A DNA stretch of 64,000 nt from Inia geoffrensis (Eukaryota; Chordata; Mammalia; Artiodactyla; Iniidae). The notes beneath the pieces were generated by a model, which saw only the letters and a program-made list of their open reading frames with translations, was not told where the DNA came from and did no database searches. The stretch lies in contig CM070914.1 of assembly GCA_036417435.1 (NCBI GenBank), positions 2,418,001 to 2,482,000 of the forward strand, written 5' to 3'. Position numbers and translations under genes: made by a program. Below are positions 1-9,680 of this stretch, in pieces (within the stretch, counting starts at the first letter, position 1; each line of letters starts with the position of its first letter).

Positions 1-1
1 T

Positions 2-14
2 GTGCATCATGCAC
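2..14. other. 13-bp odd palindrome at A-type monomer starts (shown in monomer 1)
   Basis: GTGCAT-C-ATGCAC is a perfect inverted repeat around one central base. A-type monomers keep it. B-H monomers read ATGCGAAC and lose the right arm. A protein-binding role is possible but there is no evidence for one. Confidence 0.35.
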
Positions 15-140
15 ACTGCCTCAACCAAGCAACGCATTTGGTATGTGTGGGGCCGTCTAACTCTTCAAAAGTCTGCAGTGCCACGGGAAGAGCAGGCCTG
101 AAATTGCAATCAGAACGCACGCTGACTCTCTCCTGGCGCC

Positions 141-149
141 AGGGTGAGT
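141..149 (+). other. Splice-donor-like motif, one per monomer (shown in monomer 1)
   Basis: AGGGTGAGT, with GT at 144-145, fits the AG|GTGAGT donor consensus. It recurs at the same place in nearly all monomers. Monomer 23 has GGTGATTTC, which weakens it; monomers 43 and 45 read AGTGTGAGT. Similarity only; there is no evidence of use. Confidence 0.3.
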
Positions 150-966
150 TCAGGCAGGAGGTCGTACATGGAATGCGAAGCCCAAGGTTTCTCTGAGTGC
201 AGCTCAGACTAGGGTAATGGGTACAATTTCGACGGCCTGAGGGACGTTCCAGAACGGTGTTCCTGAACCTCTGTGACTGCTAGGGTACTTAAGCTGCTGC
301 AAAACAGTGTGCAGTGCGTTTCCCTACACTCAGCATACACAGACTGGCTCCAAAGGGCTACGGGACTGGATGTTGCTCAACAGACACAGGTGGGCCTGGG
401 AGTACTAACTGTACCTGGCAGTAACTGGATGCCCACATGAACCTTCTAGGTGTCTGTAAAATCATACTGCTATTTAAGATATGCAGAGCAGAGGTCACAT
501 GCTCATGGAAAGTGCTGGACACCTCCGTTCCTACAAGCAAATCAAAGCCTAACCTTCAGGCATGTGTTTATGCTGGGTGCGCATTAAGTGACGAAGCGTG
601 GTAAAAGGCTGACTTACTCCTGGAGCACACTGACTTCACGTACGAGGTCTTCTACGTATTCAAGGCAGAGTGTTTTCTCATGGCAGCTCACCCTCAGGGC
701 CATGACAAAGACTTCCTGGGGACATCGGACTCACCAGAAATGTGGTCCTGACGGTGCTCCAGGACTCTGGAAATGTAGCTCTCCTCTCGGGACATGCGGT
801 GTGCAGCCCGTCACTCGGCACGTACACAGGCCCTCCGATGTACAGACCAGTGGGGCTCCATGTGGTTCAGCCTTCCAACAGGGCTCTGGAGGTACTCAGT
901 GAACTTGGAGGAAAAATGATGCACAACCGAGGGCCCTAGGAGTCCTCCAAAGGGTCCTTCCTTTAA

Positions 967-972
967 AATAAA
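967..972 (+). other. AATAAA polyadenylation-like hexamer, one per monomer (shown in monomer 1)
   Basis: AATAAA within CTTTAAAATAAA, about 105 bp upstream of the acceptor-like site. It is present in the copies I read, except F-type monomers 30 and 37, where TTAAAATTAATCC removes it. A lone hexamer is weak evidence for a functional 3' end. Confidence 0.25.
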
Positions 973-1039
973 ACCCAACAGCGATGAAGAACTCATGGAG
1001 ACAGTTGCATGCCTCCATTTTTCCACGGCTACTCAGGGT

Positions 1040-1077
1040 CTAACGTGGAGACGTGTTCTCTCATTGTTTCACTTTAG
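1040..1077 (+). other. Branch point plus splice-acceptor-like segment, one per monomer (shown in monomer 1)
   Basis: CTAAC (1,040-1,044) fits a branch-site consensus. The possible branch A is 34 nt before the AG at 1,076-1,077, and between them lies the pyrimidine-rich TTCTCTCATTGTTTCACTTT. Retained almost everywhere; the F and G' copies (30, 37, 40, 41) have CTAAA instead. Could be a chance resemblance or a relic of a transcribed ancestor. Confidence 0.3.
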
Positions 1078-1382
1078 TTCTAGAGACTGTCATGCTCACC
1101 ACCACCGAGGCCATGGAAGCACCTTGTTTGGACAGAGCCAATTCATATTTTTCCCCGAAGTATTCTTACAGGGCTGAGAGGCCTGTCAACAGCAGAGAAT
1201 GTCAGGTAGTTTCTAGGCAGCATGAATGGAGCCTTCAAATTGAGAAAACAAGTCTAGTTCCAGCAGGCCCCGATTTCCACGGGCACACTCATCCTACGTC
1301 CCTCGGGTTTCTAACAAGTCCAAAGGGAGACAAGGTTACCCAGTGTTTCCTTCCCTGAATCAACTTGTCGAAGTAGGGTTTT

Positions 1383-2762
1383 GTGCATCATGCACACTGC
1401 CTCAACCAAGCAACGCATTTGGTATGTGTGGGGCCGTCTAACTCTTCAAAAGTCTGCAGTGCCACGGGAAGAGCAGGCCTGAAATTGCAATCAGAACGCA
1501 CGCTGACTCTCTCCTGGCGCCAGGGTGAGTTCAGGCAGGAGGTCGTACATGGAATGCGAAGCCGAAGGTTTCTCTGAGTGCAGCTCAGACTAGGGTAATG
1601 GGTACAATTTCGACGGCCTGAGGGACGTGCCAGAACGGTGTTCCTGAACCTCTGTGAGTGCTGGGGTACTTAACCTGCTCCAAAACAGTGTGCAGTGCGT
1701 TTCCCTACACTCAGCATACACAGACTGGCTCCAAAGGGCTACGGGACTGGATGTTGCTCAACAGACACAGGTGGGCCTGGGAGTACTAACTGTACCTGGC
1801 AGTAACTGGATGCCCACATGAACCTTCTAGGTGTCTGTAAAATCATACTGCTATTTAAGATATGCAGAGCAGAGGTCACATGCTCATGGAAAGTGCTGGA
1901 CACCTCCGTTCCTACAAGCAAATCAAAGCCTAACCTTCAGGCATGTGTTTATGCTGGGTGCGCATTAAGTGACGAAGCATGGTAAAACGCTGACTTTCTC
2001 CTGGAGCACACTGACTTCACGTACGAGGTCTTCTACGTATTCAAGGCAGAGTGTTTTCTCATGGCAGCTCACCCTCAGGGCCATGACAAAGACTTCCTGG
2101 GGACATCGGACTCACCAGAAATGTGGCCCTGACGGTGCTCCAGGACTCGGGAAATGTAGCTCTCCTCTCGGGACATGCGGTGTGCAGCCCGTCACTCGGC
2201 ACGTACACAGGTCCTCCGATGTACAGACCAGTGGGCCTCCATGTGGCTCAGCCTTCCCACAGGGCTCTGGAGGTACTCAGTGAACTTGGAGGAAAAATGA
2301 TGCACAACCGATGGCCCAGGAATCCTCCAAAGGGTACTTCCTTTAAAATAAATCCCAACAGCGATGAAGAACTCATGGAGACAGTTCCATGCCTCCCTTT
2401 TTCCACGGCTACTCAGGGTCTAACGTGGAGACGTGTTCTCTCATTGTTTCACTTTAGTTCTAGAGACTGTCATGCTCACCACCACCGAGGCCTTGGAAGC
2501 AACTTCTTTGGACAGAGCCAATTCATATTTTTCCCCGAAGCATTCTTACAGGGTTGAGAGGCCTGTCAACAGCAGAGAATGTCAGGTAGTTTCTAGGCAG
2601 CGTGAATGGAGCCTTCAAATTGGGAAAACAAGTCTAGTTCCAGCAGGCCCCGATTTCCACGTGCACACTCATCATATGTCCCTCGGGTTTCTAACAAGTC
2701 CAAAGGGAGACAAGGTTACCCAGTGTTTCCTTCCCTGAATCAACTTGTCGAAGTAGGGTTTT
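1383..2762 (+). repeat. Monomer 2, subfamily A2 (1,380 bp)
   Basis: A2 markers: GCCGAAGG, TTAACCTGCTCC, GTGGCCCTGACGG and GATGGCCCAGGAA. Its tail set is GGCCTTGGAAGCAAC, GCGTGAATGG, CACGTGCACAC and CATATGTCCC. Lacks the extra T of GGGCCCTAGG, which explains the one-base shorter length. Confidence 0.97.
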
Positions 2763-4148
2763 GTGCATCATGCGAACTGCCTCAACCAAGCAACGCACTT
2801 GGTATATGTGGGGCCGTCTAACTCTTCAAAAGTCTGCAGTGCCACGGGAAGAGCAGGCCTGAAATTGCAGTCATAACGCACGCTGACTCTCTCCTGGCGC
2901 CAGGGTGAGTTCAGGCAGGAGGTCGTACATGGAATGCGAAGCCCATGGTTTCTCTGAGTGCAGCTCAGACTAGGGTAATGGGTAAAATTTCGACGGCCTG
3001 AGGGACGTGCCAGAACGGTGTTCCTGAACCTCTGTGAGTACTGGGGTACTTAAGCTGCTCCAAAACAAAGTGCAGTGCGTTTCCCTACACTCAGCATACA
3101 CAGAGTGGCTCCAAAGGGCTACGGGACTGGATGTTGCTCAACAGACACAGGTGGGCCTGGGAGTACTTAGTGTACTGCACCTGGCAGTAACAGGATGCCC
3201 ACATTAGCCTCCTAGGTGTCTGTAAAATCATACTGCCGTTTAAGATATGGAGAGCAGAGGTCACATGCTCATGGAAAGTGCTGGACACCTCCGTTCCTAC
3301 AAGCAAATCAAAGCCTAACCTCCAGGCATGTGTTCATGCTGGGTGCGCATTAAGTGACGCAGCATGGTAAGATGCTGACTTTCTCCTGGAGCACAGTGAC
3401 TTCACGTACGAGGTCTTCTAAGTATTCAAGGCAGAGTGTTTTCTCATGGCAGCTCACCCTCAGGGCCATGACAAAGACTTCCTGGGGACATCGGACTCAC
3501 CAGAAATGTGGTCCTGACGGTGCTCCAGGACTCTGGAAATGTAGCTCTCCTCTCGGGACATGCGGTGTGCAGCCCGTCACTCGGCACGTACACAGGCCCT
3601 CCGATGTACAGACCAGTGGGCCTCCATGTGGTTCAGCCTTCCAACAGGGCTCTGGAGGTACTCAGTGAACTTGGAGGAAAAATGATGCACAACCGAGGGC
3701 CCTAGGAGTCCTCCAAAGGGTCCTTCCTTTAAAATAAAACCCAACAGCGATGAAGAACTCATGGAGACAGTTGCATGCCTCCATTTTTCCACGGCTACTC
3801 AGGGTCTAACGTGGAGACGTGTTCTCTCATTGTTTCACTTTAGTTCTAGAGACTGTCATGCTCACCACCACCGAGGCCATGGAAGCACCTTGTTTGGACA
3901 GAGCCAATTCATATTTTTCCCCGAAGCATTCTTACAGGGCTGAGAGGCCTGTCAACAGCAGAGAATGTCAGGTAGTTTCTAGGCAGCATGAATGGAGCCT
4001 TCAAATTGAGAAAACAAGTATAGTTCCAGCAGGCCCCGATTTCCACGGGCACACTCATCCTACGTCCCTCGGGTTTCTAACAAGTCCAAAGGGAGACAAG
4101 GTTACCCAGTGTTTCCTTCCCTGAATCAACTTGTCGAAGTAGGGTTTT
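2763..4148 (+). repeat. Monomer 3, B/A mosaic (1,386 bp)
   Basis: B type from the head through TTCTAAGTATTC (about 3,427), with a private GTGTACTGCACC. A type from GACATCGGACTC (about 3,487) through CCATTTTTCCACGG. The tail has AAGTATAGTTCC (about 4,016), the variant seen in several B monomers. The 1,386-bp length combines the B-type 5-bp duplication with the A-type extra T. Confidence 0.95.
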
Positions 4149-5529
4149 GTGCATCATGCACACTGCCTCAACCAAGCAACGCATTTGGTATGTGTGGGGC
4201 CGTCTAACTCTTCAAAAGTCTGCAGTGCCACGGGAAGAGCAGGCCTGAAATTGCAATCAGAACGCACGCTGACTCTCTCCTGGCGCCAGGGTGAGTTCAG
4301 GCAGGAGGTCGTACATGGAATGCGAAGCCCAAGGTTTCTCTGAGTGCAGCTCAGACTAGGGTAATGGGTACAATTTCGACGGCCTGAGGGACGTTCCAGA
4401 ACGGTGTTCCTGAACCTCTGTGACTGCTAGGGTACTTAAGCTGCTGCAAAACAGTGTGCAGTGCGTTTCCCTACACTCAGCATACACAGACTGGCTCCAA
4501 AGGGCTACGGGACTGGATGTTGCTCAACAGACACAGGTGGGCCTGGGAGTACTAACTGTACCTGGCAGTAACTGGATGCCCACATGAACCTTCTAGGTGT
4601 CTGTAAAATCATACTGCTATTTAAGATATGCAGAGCAGAGGTCACATGCTCATGGAAAGTGCTGGACACCTCCGTTCCTACAAGCAAATCAAAGCCTAAC
4701 CTTCAGGCATGTGTTTATGCTGGGTGCGCATTAAGTGACGAAGCGTGGTAAAAGGCTGACTTACTCCTGGAGCACACTGACTTCACGTACGAGGTCTTCT
4801 ACGTATTCAAGGCAGAGTGTTTTCTCATGGCAGCTCACCCTCAGGGCCATGACAAAGACTTCCTGGGGACATCGTACTCACCAGAAATGTGGTCCTGACG
4901 GTGCTCCAGGACTCTGGAAATGTAGCTCTCCTCTCGGGACATGCGGTGTGCAGCCCGTCACTCGGCACGTACACAGGCCCTCCGATGTACAGACCAGTGG
5001 GGCTCCATGTGGTTCAGCCTTCCAACAGGGCTCTGGAGGTACTCAGTGAACTTGGAGGAAAAATGATGCACAACCGAGGGCCCTAGGAGTCCTCCAAAGG
5101 GTCCTTCCTTTAAAATAAAACCCAACAGCGATGAAGAACTCATGGAGACAGTTGCATGCCTCCATTTTTCCACGGCTACTCAGGGTCTAACGTGGAGACG
5201 TGTTCTCTCATTGTTTCACTTTAGTTCTAGAGACTGTCATGCTCACCACCACCGAGGCCATGGAAGCACCTTGTTTGGACAGAGCCAATTCATATTTTTC
5301 CCCGAAGTATTCTTACAGGGCTGAGAGGCCTGTCAACAGCAGAGAATGTCAGGTAGTTTCTAGGCAGCATGAATGGAGCCTTCAAATTGAGAAAACAAGT
5401 CTAGTTCCAGCAGGCCCCGATTTCCACGGGCACACTCATCCTACGTCCCTCGGGTTTCTAACAAGTCCAAAGGGAGACAAGGTTACCCAGTGTTTCCTTC
5501 CCTGAATCAACTTGTCGAAGTAGGGTTTT
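4149..5529 (+). repeat. Monomer 4, subfamily A1 (1,381 bp)
   Basis: Near-identical copy of monomer 1, sharing its private AGCGTGGTAAAAGGC and GAAGTATTC. I noticed one difference, ATCGTACTC (about 4,872) in place of ATCGGACTC. Indicates a very recent three-monomer duplication. Confidence 0.97.
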
Positions 5530-6914
5530 GTGCATCATGCACACTGCCTCAACCAAGCAACGCATTTGGTATGTGTGGGGCCGTCTAACTCTTCAAAAGT
5601 CTGCAGTGCCACGGGAAGAGCAGGCCTGAAATTGCAATCAGAACGCACGCTGACTCTCTCCTGGCGCCAGGGTGAGTTCAGGCAGGAGGTCGTACATGGA
5701 ATGCGAAGCCGAAGGTTTCTCTGAGTGCAGCTCAGACTAGGGTAATGGGTACAATTTCGACGGCCTGAGGGACGTGCCAGAACGGTGTTCCTGAACCTCT
5801 GTGAGTGCTGGGGTACTTAACCTGCTCCAAAACAGTGTGCAGTGCGTTTCCCTACACTCAGCATACACAGAGTGGCTCCAAAGGGCTACGGGACTGGATG
5901 TTGCTCAACAGACACAGGTGGGCCTGGGAGTACTTAGTGTACTGTACCTGGCAGTAACAGGATGCCCACATTAGCCTCCTAGGTGTCTGTAAAATCATAC
6001 TGCCGTTTAAGATATGGAGAGCAGAGGTCACATGCTCATGGAAAGTGCTGGACACCTCCGTTCCTACAAGCAAATCAAAGCCTAACCTCCAGGCATGTGT
6101 TCATGCTGGGTGCGCATTAAGTGACGCAGCATGGTAAGATGCTGACTTTCTCCTGGAGCACAGTGACTTCACGTACGAGGTCTTCTAAGTATTCAAGGCA
6201 GAGTGTTTTCTCATGGCAGCTCACCCTCAGGGCCATGACAAAGACTTCCTGGGGACTTCGGACTCACCACAAATGTGGTCCTGACGGTGCTCCAGGACTC
6301 TGGAAATGTAGCAATCCTCCCGGGACATGCGGTGTGCAGCCCGTCACTCGGCACGTACAGAGGCCCTCTAATGTACAGACCAGTGGGCCTCCATGTGGTT
6401 CAGCCTTCCCACAGGGCTCTGGAGGTACTCAGTGAACTTGGAAGAAAAATGATGCACAACCGAGGGCCCAGGAGTCCTCCAAAGGGTACTTCCTTTAAAA
6501 TAAATCCCAACAGCGATGAAGAACTCATGGAGACAGTTGCATGCCTCCCTTTTTACACGACTACTCAGGGTCTAACGTGGAGACGTGTTCTCTCATTGTT
6601 TCACTTTAGTTCTAGAGACTGTCATGCTCACCACCACCGAGGCCATGGAAGCACCTTGTTTGGACAGAGCCAATTCATATTTTTCCCCGAAGCATTCTTA
6701 CAGGGCTGAGAGGCCTGTCAACAGCAGAGAATGTCAGGTAGTTTCTAGGCAGCATGAATGGAGCCTTCAAATTGAGAAAACAAGTATAGTTCCAGCAGGC
6801 CCCGATTTCCACGGGCACACTCATCCTACGTCCCTCGGGTTTCTAACAAGTCCAAAGGGAGACAAGGTTACCCAGTGTTTCCTTCCCTGAATCAACTTGT
6901 CGAAGTAGGGTTTT
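5530..6914 (+). repeat. Monomer 5, A2-to-B hybrid (1,385 bp)
   Basis: A2 head (GCACACTG, GCCGAAGG, TTAACCTGCTCC, CAGTGTGCAG to 5,842), then B type from CACAGAGTGG (5,872) onward, with the 5-bp TGTAC duplication and GTAGCAATCCTCC. The switch lies within 5,838-5,872. Confidence 0.95.
5929..5943. other. AGTAC/GTACT hairpin at the B/F/G length-polymorphic site (shown in monomer 5)
   Basis: AGTAC-TTAGT-GTACT is a 5-bp stem with a 5-nt loop. It sits at the place where B, F and G monomers carry an extra TGTAC compared with C, E and H (TGTACTGTACC against TGTACC). Replication slippage at a hairpin is a plausible origin of the 5-bp length class. Confidence 0.45.
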
Positions 6915-8299
6915 GTGCATCATGCGAACTGCCTCAACCAAGCAACGCACTTGGTATATGTGGGGCCGTCTAACTCTTCAAAAGTCTGCAGTGCCACGGG
7001 AAGAGCAGGCCTGAAATTGCAGTCATAACGCACGCTGACTCTCTCCTGGCGCCAGGGTGAGTTCAGGCAGGAGGTCGTACATGGAATGCGAAGCCCATGG
7101 TTTCTCTGAGTGCAGCTCAGACTAGGGTAATGGGTAAAATTTCGACGGCCTGAGGGACGTGCCAGAACGGTGTTCCTGAACCTCTGTGAGTACTGGGGTA
7201 CTTAAGCTGCTCCAAAACAAAGTGCAGTGCGTTTCCCTACACTCAGCATACACAGAGTGGCTCCAAAGGGCTACGGGACTGGATGTTGCTCAACAGACAC
7301 AGGTGGGCCTGGGAGTACTTAGTGTACTGTACCTGGCAGTAACAGGATGCCCACATTAGCCTCCTAGGTGTCTGTAAAATCATACTGCCGTTTAAGATAT
7401 GGAGAGCAGAGGTCACATGCTCATGGAAAGTGCTGGACACCTCCGTTCCTACAAGCAAATCAAAGCCTAACCTCCAGGCATGTGTTCATGCTGGGTGCGC
7501 ATTAAGTGACGCAGCATGGTAAGATGCTGACTTTCTCCTGGAGCACAGTGACTTCACGTACGAGGTCTTCTAAGTATTCAAGGCAGAGTGTTTTCTCATG
7601 GCAGCTCACCCTCAGGGCCATGACAAAGACTTCCTGGGGACTTCGGACTCACCACAAATGTGGTCCTGACGGTGCTCCAGGACTCTGGAAATGTAGCAAT
7701 CCTCCCGGGACATGCGGTGTGCAGCCCGTCACTCGGCACGTACAGAGGCCCTCTAATGTACAGACCAGTGGGCCTCCATGTGGTTCAGCCTTCCCACAGG
7801 GCTCTGGAGGTACTCAGTGAACTTGGAAGAAAAATGATGCACAACCGAGGGCCCAGGAGTCCTCCAAAGGGTACTTCCTTTAAAATAAATCCCAACAGCG
7901 ATGAAGAACTCATGGAGACAGTTGCATGCCTCCCTTTTTACACGACTACTCAGGGTCTAACGTGGAGACGTGTTCTCTCATTGTTTCACTTTAGTTCTAG
8001 AGACTGTCATGCTCACCACCACCGAGGCCATGGAAGCACCTTGTTTGGACAGAGCCAATTCATATTTTTCCCCGAAGCATTCTTACAGGGCTGAGAGGCC
8101 TGTCAACAGCAGAGAATGTCAGGTAGTTTCTAGGCAGCATGAATGGAACCTTCAAATTGAGAAAACAAGTATAGTTCCAGCAGGCCCCGATTTCCACGGG
8201 CACACTCATCCTACGTCCCTCGGGTTTCTAACAAGTCCAAAGGGAGACAAGGTTACCCAGTGTTTCCTTCCCTGAATCAACTTGTCGAAGTAGGGTTTT
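6915..8299 (+). repeat. Monomer 6, subfamily B (1,385 bp)
   Basis: Typical B copy: GCGAACTG, TCATAACGC, CCCATGG, AAAACAAAGTGC, GACTTCGG, GTAGCAATCC and CACGACTACTC. Private change GAATGGAACC (about 8,143). Its partner 8,297 bp downstream is monomer 12. Confidence 0.97.
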
Positions 8300-9680
8300 G
8301 TGCATCATGCACACTGCCTCAACCAAGCAACGCATTTGGTATGTGTGGGGCCGTCTAACTCTTCAAAAGTCTGCAGTGCCACGGGAAGAGCAGGCCTGAA
8401 ATTGCAATCAGAACGCACGCTGACTCTCTCCTGGCGCCAGGGTGAGTTCAGGCAGGAGGTCGTACATGGAATGCGAAGCCCAAGGTTTCTCTGAGTGCAG
8501 CTCAGACTAGGGTAATGGGTACAATTTCGACGGCCTGAGGGACGTTCCAGAACGGTGTTCCTGAACCTCTGTGACTGCTAGGGTACTTAAGCTGCTGCAA
8601 AACAGTGTGCAGTGCGTTTCCCTACACTCAGCATACACAGACTGGCTCCAAAGGGCTACGGGACTGGATGTTGCTCAACAGACACAGGTGGGCCTGGGAG
8701 TACTAACTGTACCTGGCAGTAACTGGATGCCCACATGAACCTTCTAGGTGTCTGTAAAATCATACTGCTATTTAAGATATGCAGAGCAGAGGTCACATGC
8801 TCATGGAAAGTGCTGGACACCTCCGTTCCTACAAGCAAATCAAAGCCTAACCTTCAGGCATGTGTTTATGCTGGTTGCGCATTAAGTGACGAAGCATGGT
8901 AAAACGCTGACTTTCTCCTGGAGCACACTGACTTCACGTACGAGGTCTTCTACGTATTCAAGGCAGAGTGTTTTCTCATGGCAGCTCACCCTCAGGGCCA
9001 TGACAAAGACTTCCTGGGGACATCGGACTCACCAGAAATGTGGTCCTGACGGTGCTCCAGGACTCTGGAAATGTAGCTCTCCTCTCGGGACATGCGGTGT
9101 GCAGCCCGTCACTCGGCACGTACACAGGCCCTCCGATGTACAGACCAGTGGGCCTCCATGTGGTTCAGCCTTCCAACAGGGCTCTGGAGGTACTCAGTGA
9201 ACTTGTAGGAAAAATGATGCACAACCGAGGGCCCTAGGAGTCCTCCAAAGGGTCCTTCCTTTAAAATAAAACCCAACAGCGATGAAGAACTCATGGAGAC
9301 AGTTGCATGCCTCCATTTTTCCACGGCTACTCAGGGTCTAACGTGGAGACGTGTTCTCTCATTGTTTCACTTTAGTTCTAGAGACTGTCATGCTCACCAC
9401 CACCGAGGCCATGGAAGCACCTTGTTTGGACAGAGCCAATTCATATTTTTCCCCGAAGCATTCTTACAGGGTTGAGAGGCCTGTCAACAGCAGAGAATGT
9501 CAGGTAGTTTCTAGGCAGCGTGAATGGAGCCTTCAAATTGGGAAAACAAGTCTAGTTCCAGCAGGCCCCGATTTCCACGTGCACACTCATCATATGTCCC
9601 TCGGGTTTCTAACAAGTCCAAAGGGAGACAAGGTTACCCAGTGTTTCCTTCCCTGAATCAACTTGTCGAAGTAGGGTTTT
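8300..9680 (+). repeat. Monomer 7, subfamily A1* (1,381 bp)
   Basis: A1 head and body with the diagnostic AACTTGTAGG (about 9,202), shared only with monomers 13 and 19, and TGGTTGCGC (about 8,873), shared with monomer 19. The tail is A2-like (GCGTGAATGG, CACGTGCAC, CATATGTCC). First member of the A1*-B-A3 trio. Confidence 0.96.

Larger units (their letters stand above)
2..1382 (+). repeat. Monomer 1, subfamily A1 (1,381 bp)
   Basis: A1 markers: CCCAAGG near the head, GACGTTCCAG, GACTGCTAGGG and GCTGCTGCAAAACAG. Shares AGCGTGGTAAAAGGC (about 594) and GAAGTATTC (about 1,157) with monomer 4, which is nearly identical 4,147 bp downstream. Direct count gives 40 CpG. Used here as the reference for motif positions. 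Confidence 0.97.

Noticed and set aside
131..150. GGCGCCAGGGTGAG considered as a CTCF core
   Set aside because: Only the CCAGGG part agrees; the flanking positions of the CTCF consensus do not. Not supportable without a matrix score.
210..225. AGGGTAATGGG considered as degenerate telomeric repeat
   Set aside because: A single GGGTAA-like unit per monomer, with no tandem TTAGGG run anywhere.
229..245. TTTCGACGGCCTGAGGG considered as a CENP-B box
   Set aside because: The box needs TTCGNNNNANNCGGG. Here the central A is C and CGGG is GAGG. No other segment of the monomer fits on either strand.
358..540. Minus-strand frames of 60-89 codons, one per monomer
   Set aside because: Most open on TTG, and their length depends on the 5-bp TGTAC duplication and the TAG in different subfamilies. 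They are by-products of the repeat.
1053..1358. A 101-codon frame in almost every monomer
   Set aside because: It opens on GTG, and its persistence follows from the near-absence of indels in this part of the repeat. No domain, signal or homology is recognisable, and amino-acid changes are unconstrained in type.
6275..6709. A 144-codon frame recurring in many monomers
   Set aside because: It opens on GTG; the nearby ATG is in another frame and hits TGA after two codons. It is present only where GGGCCCAGG lacks the extra T, and other copies stop at codon 65. Indels of 1, 2, 3 and 5 bp between copies show no coding constraint.
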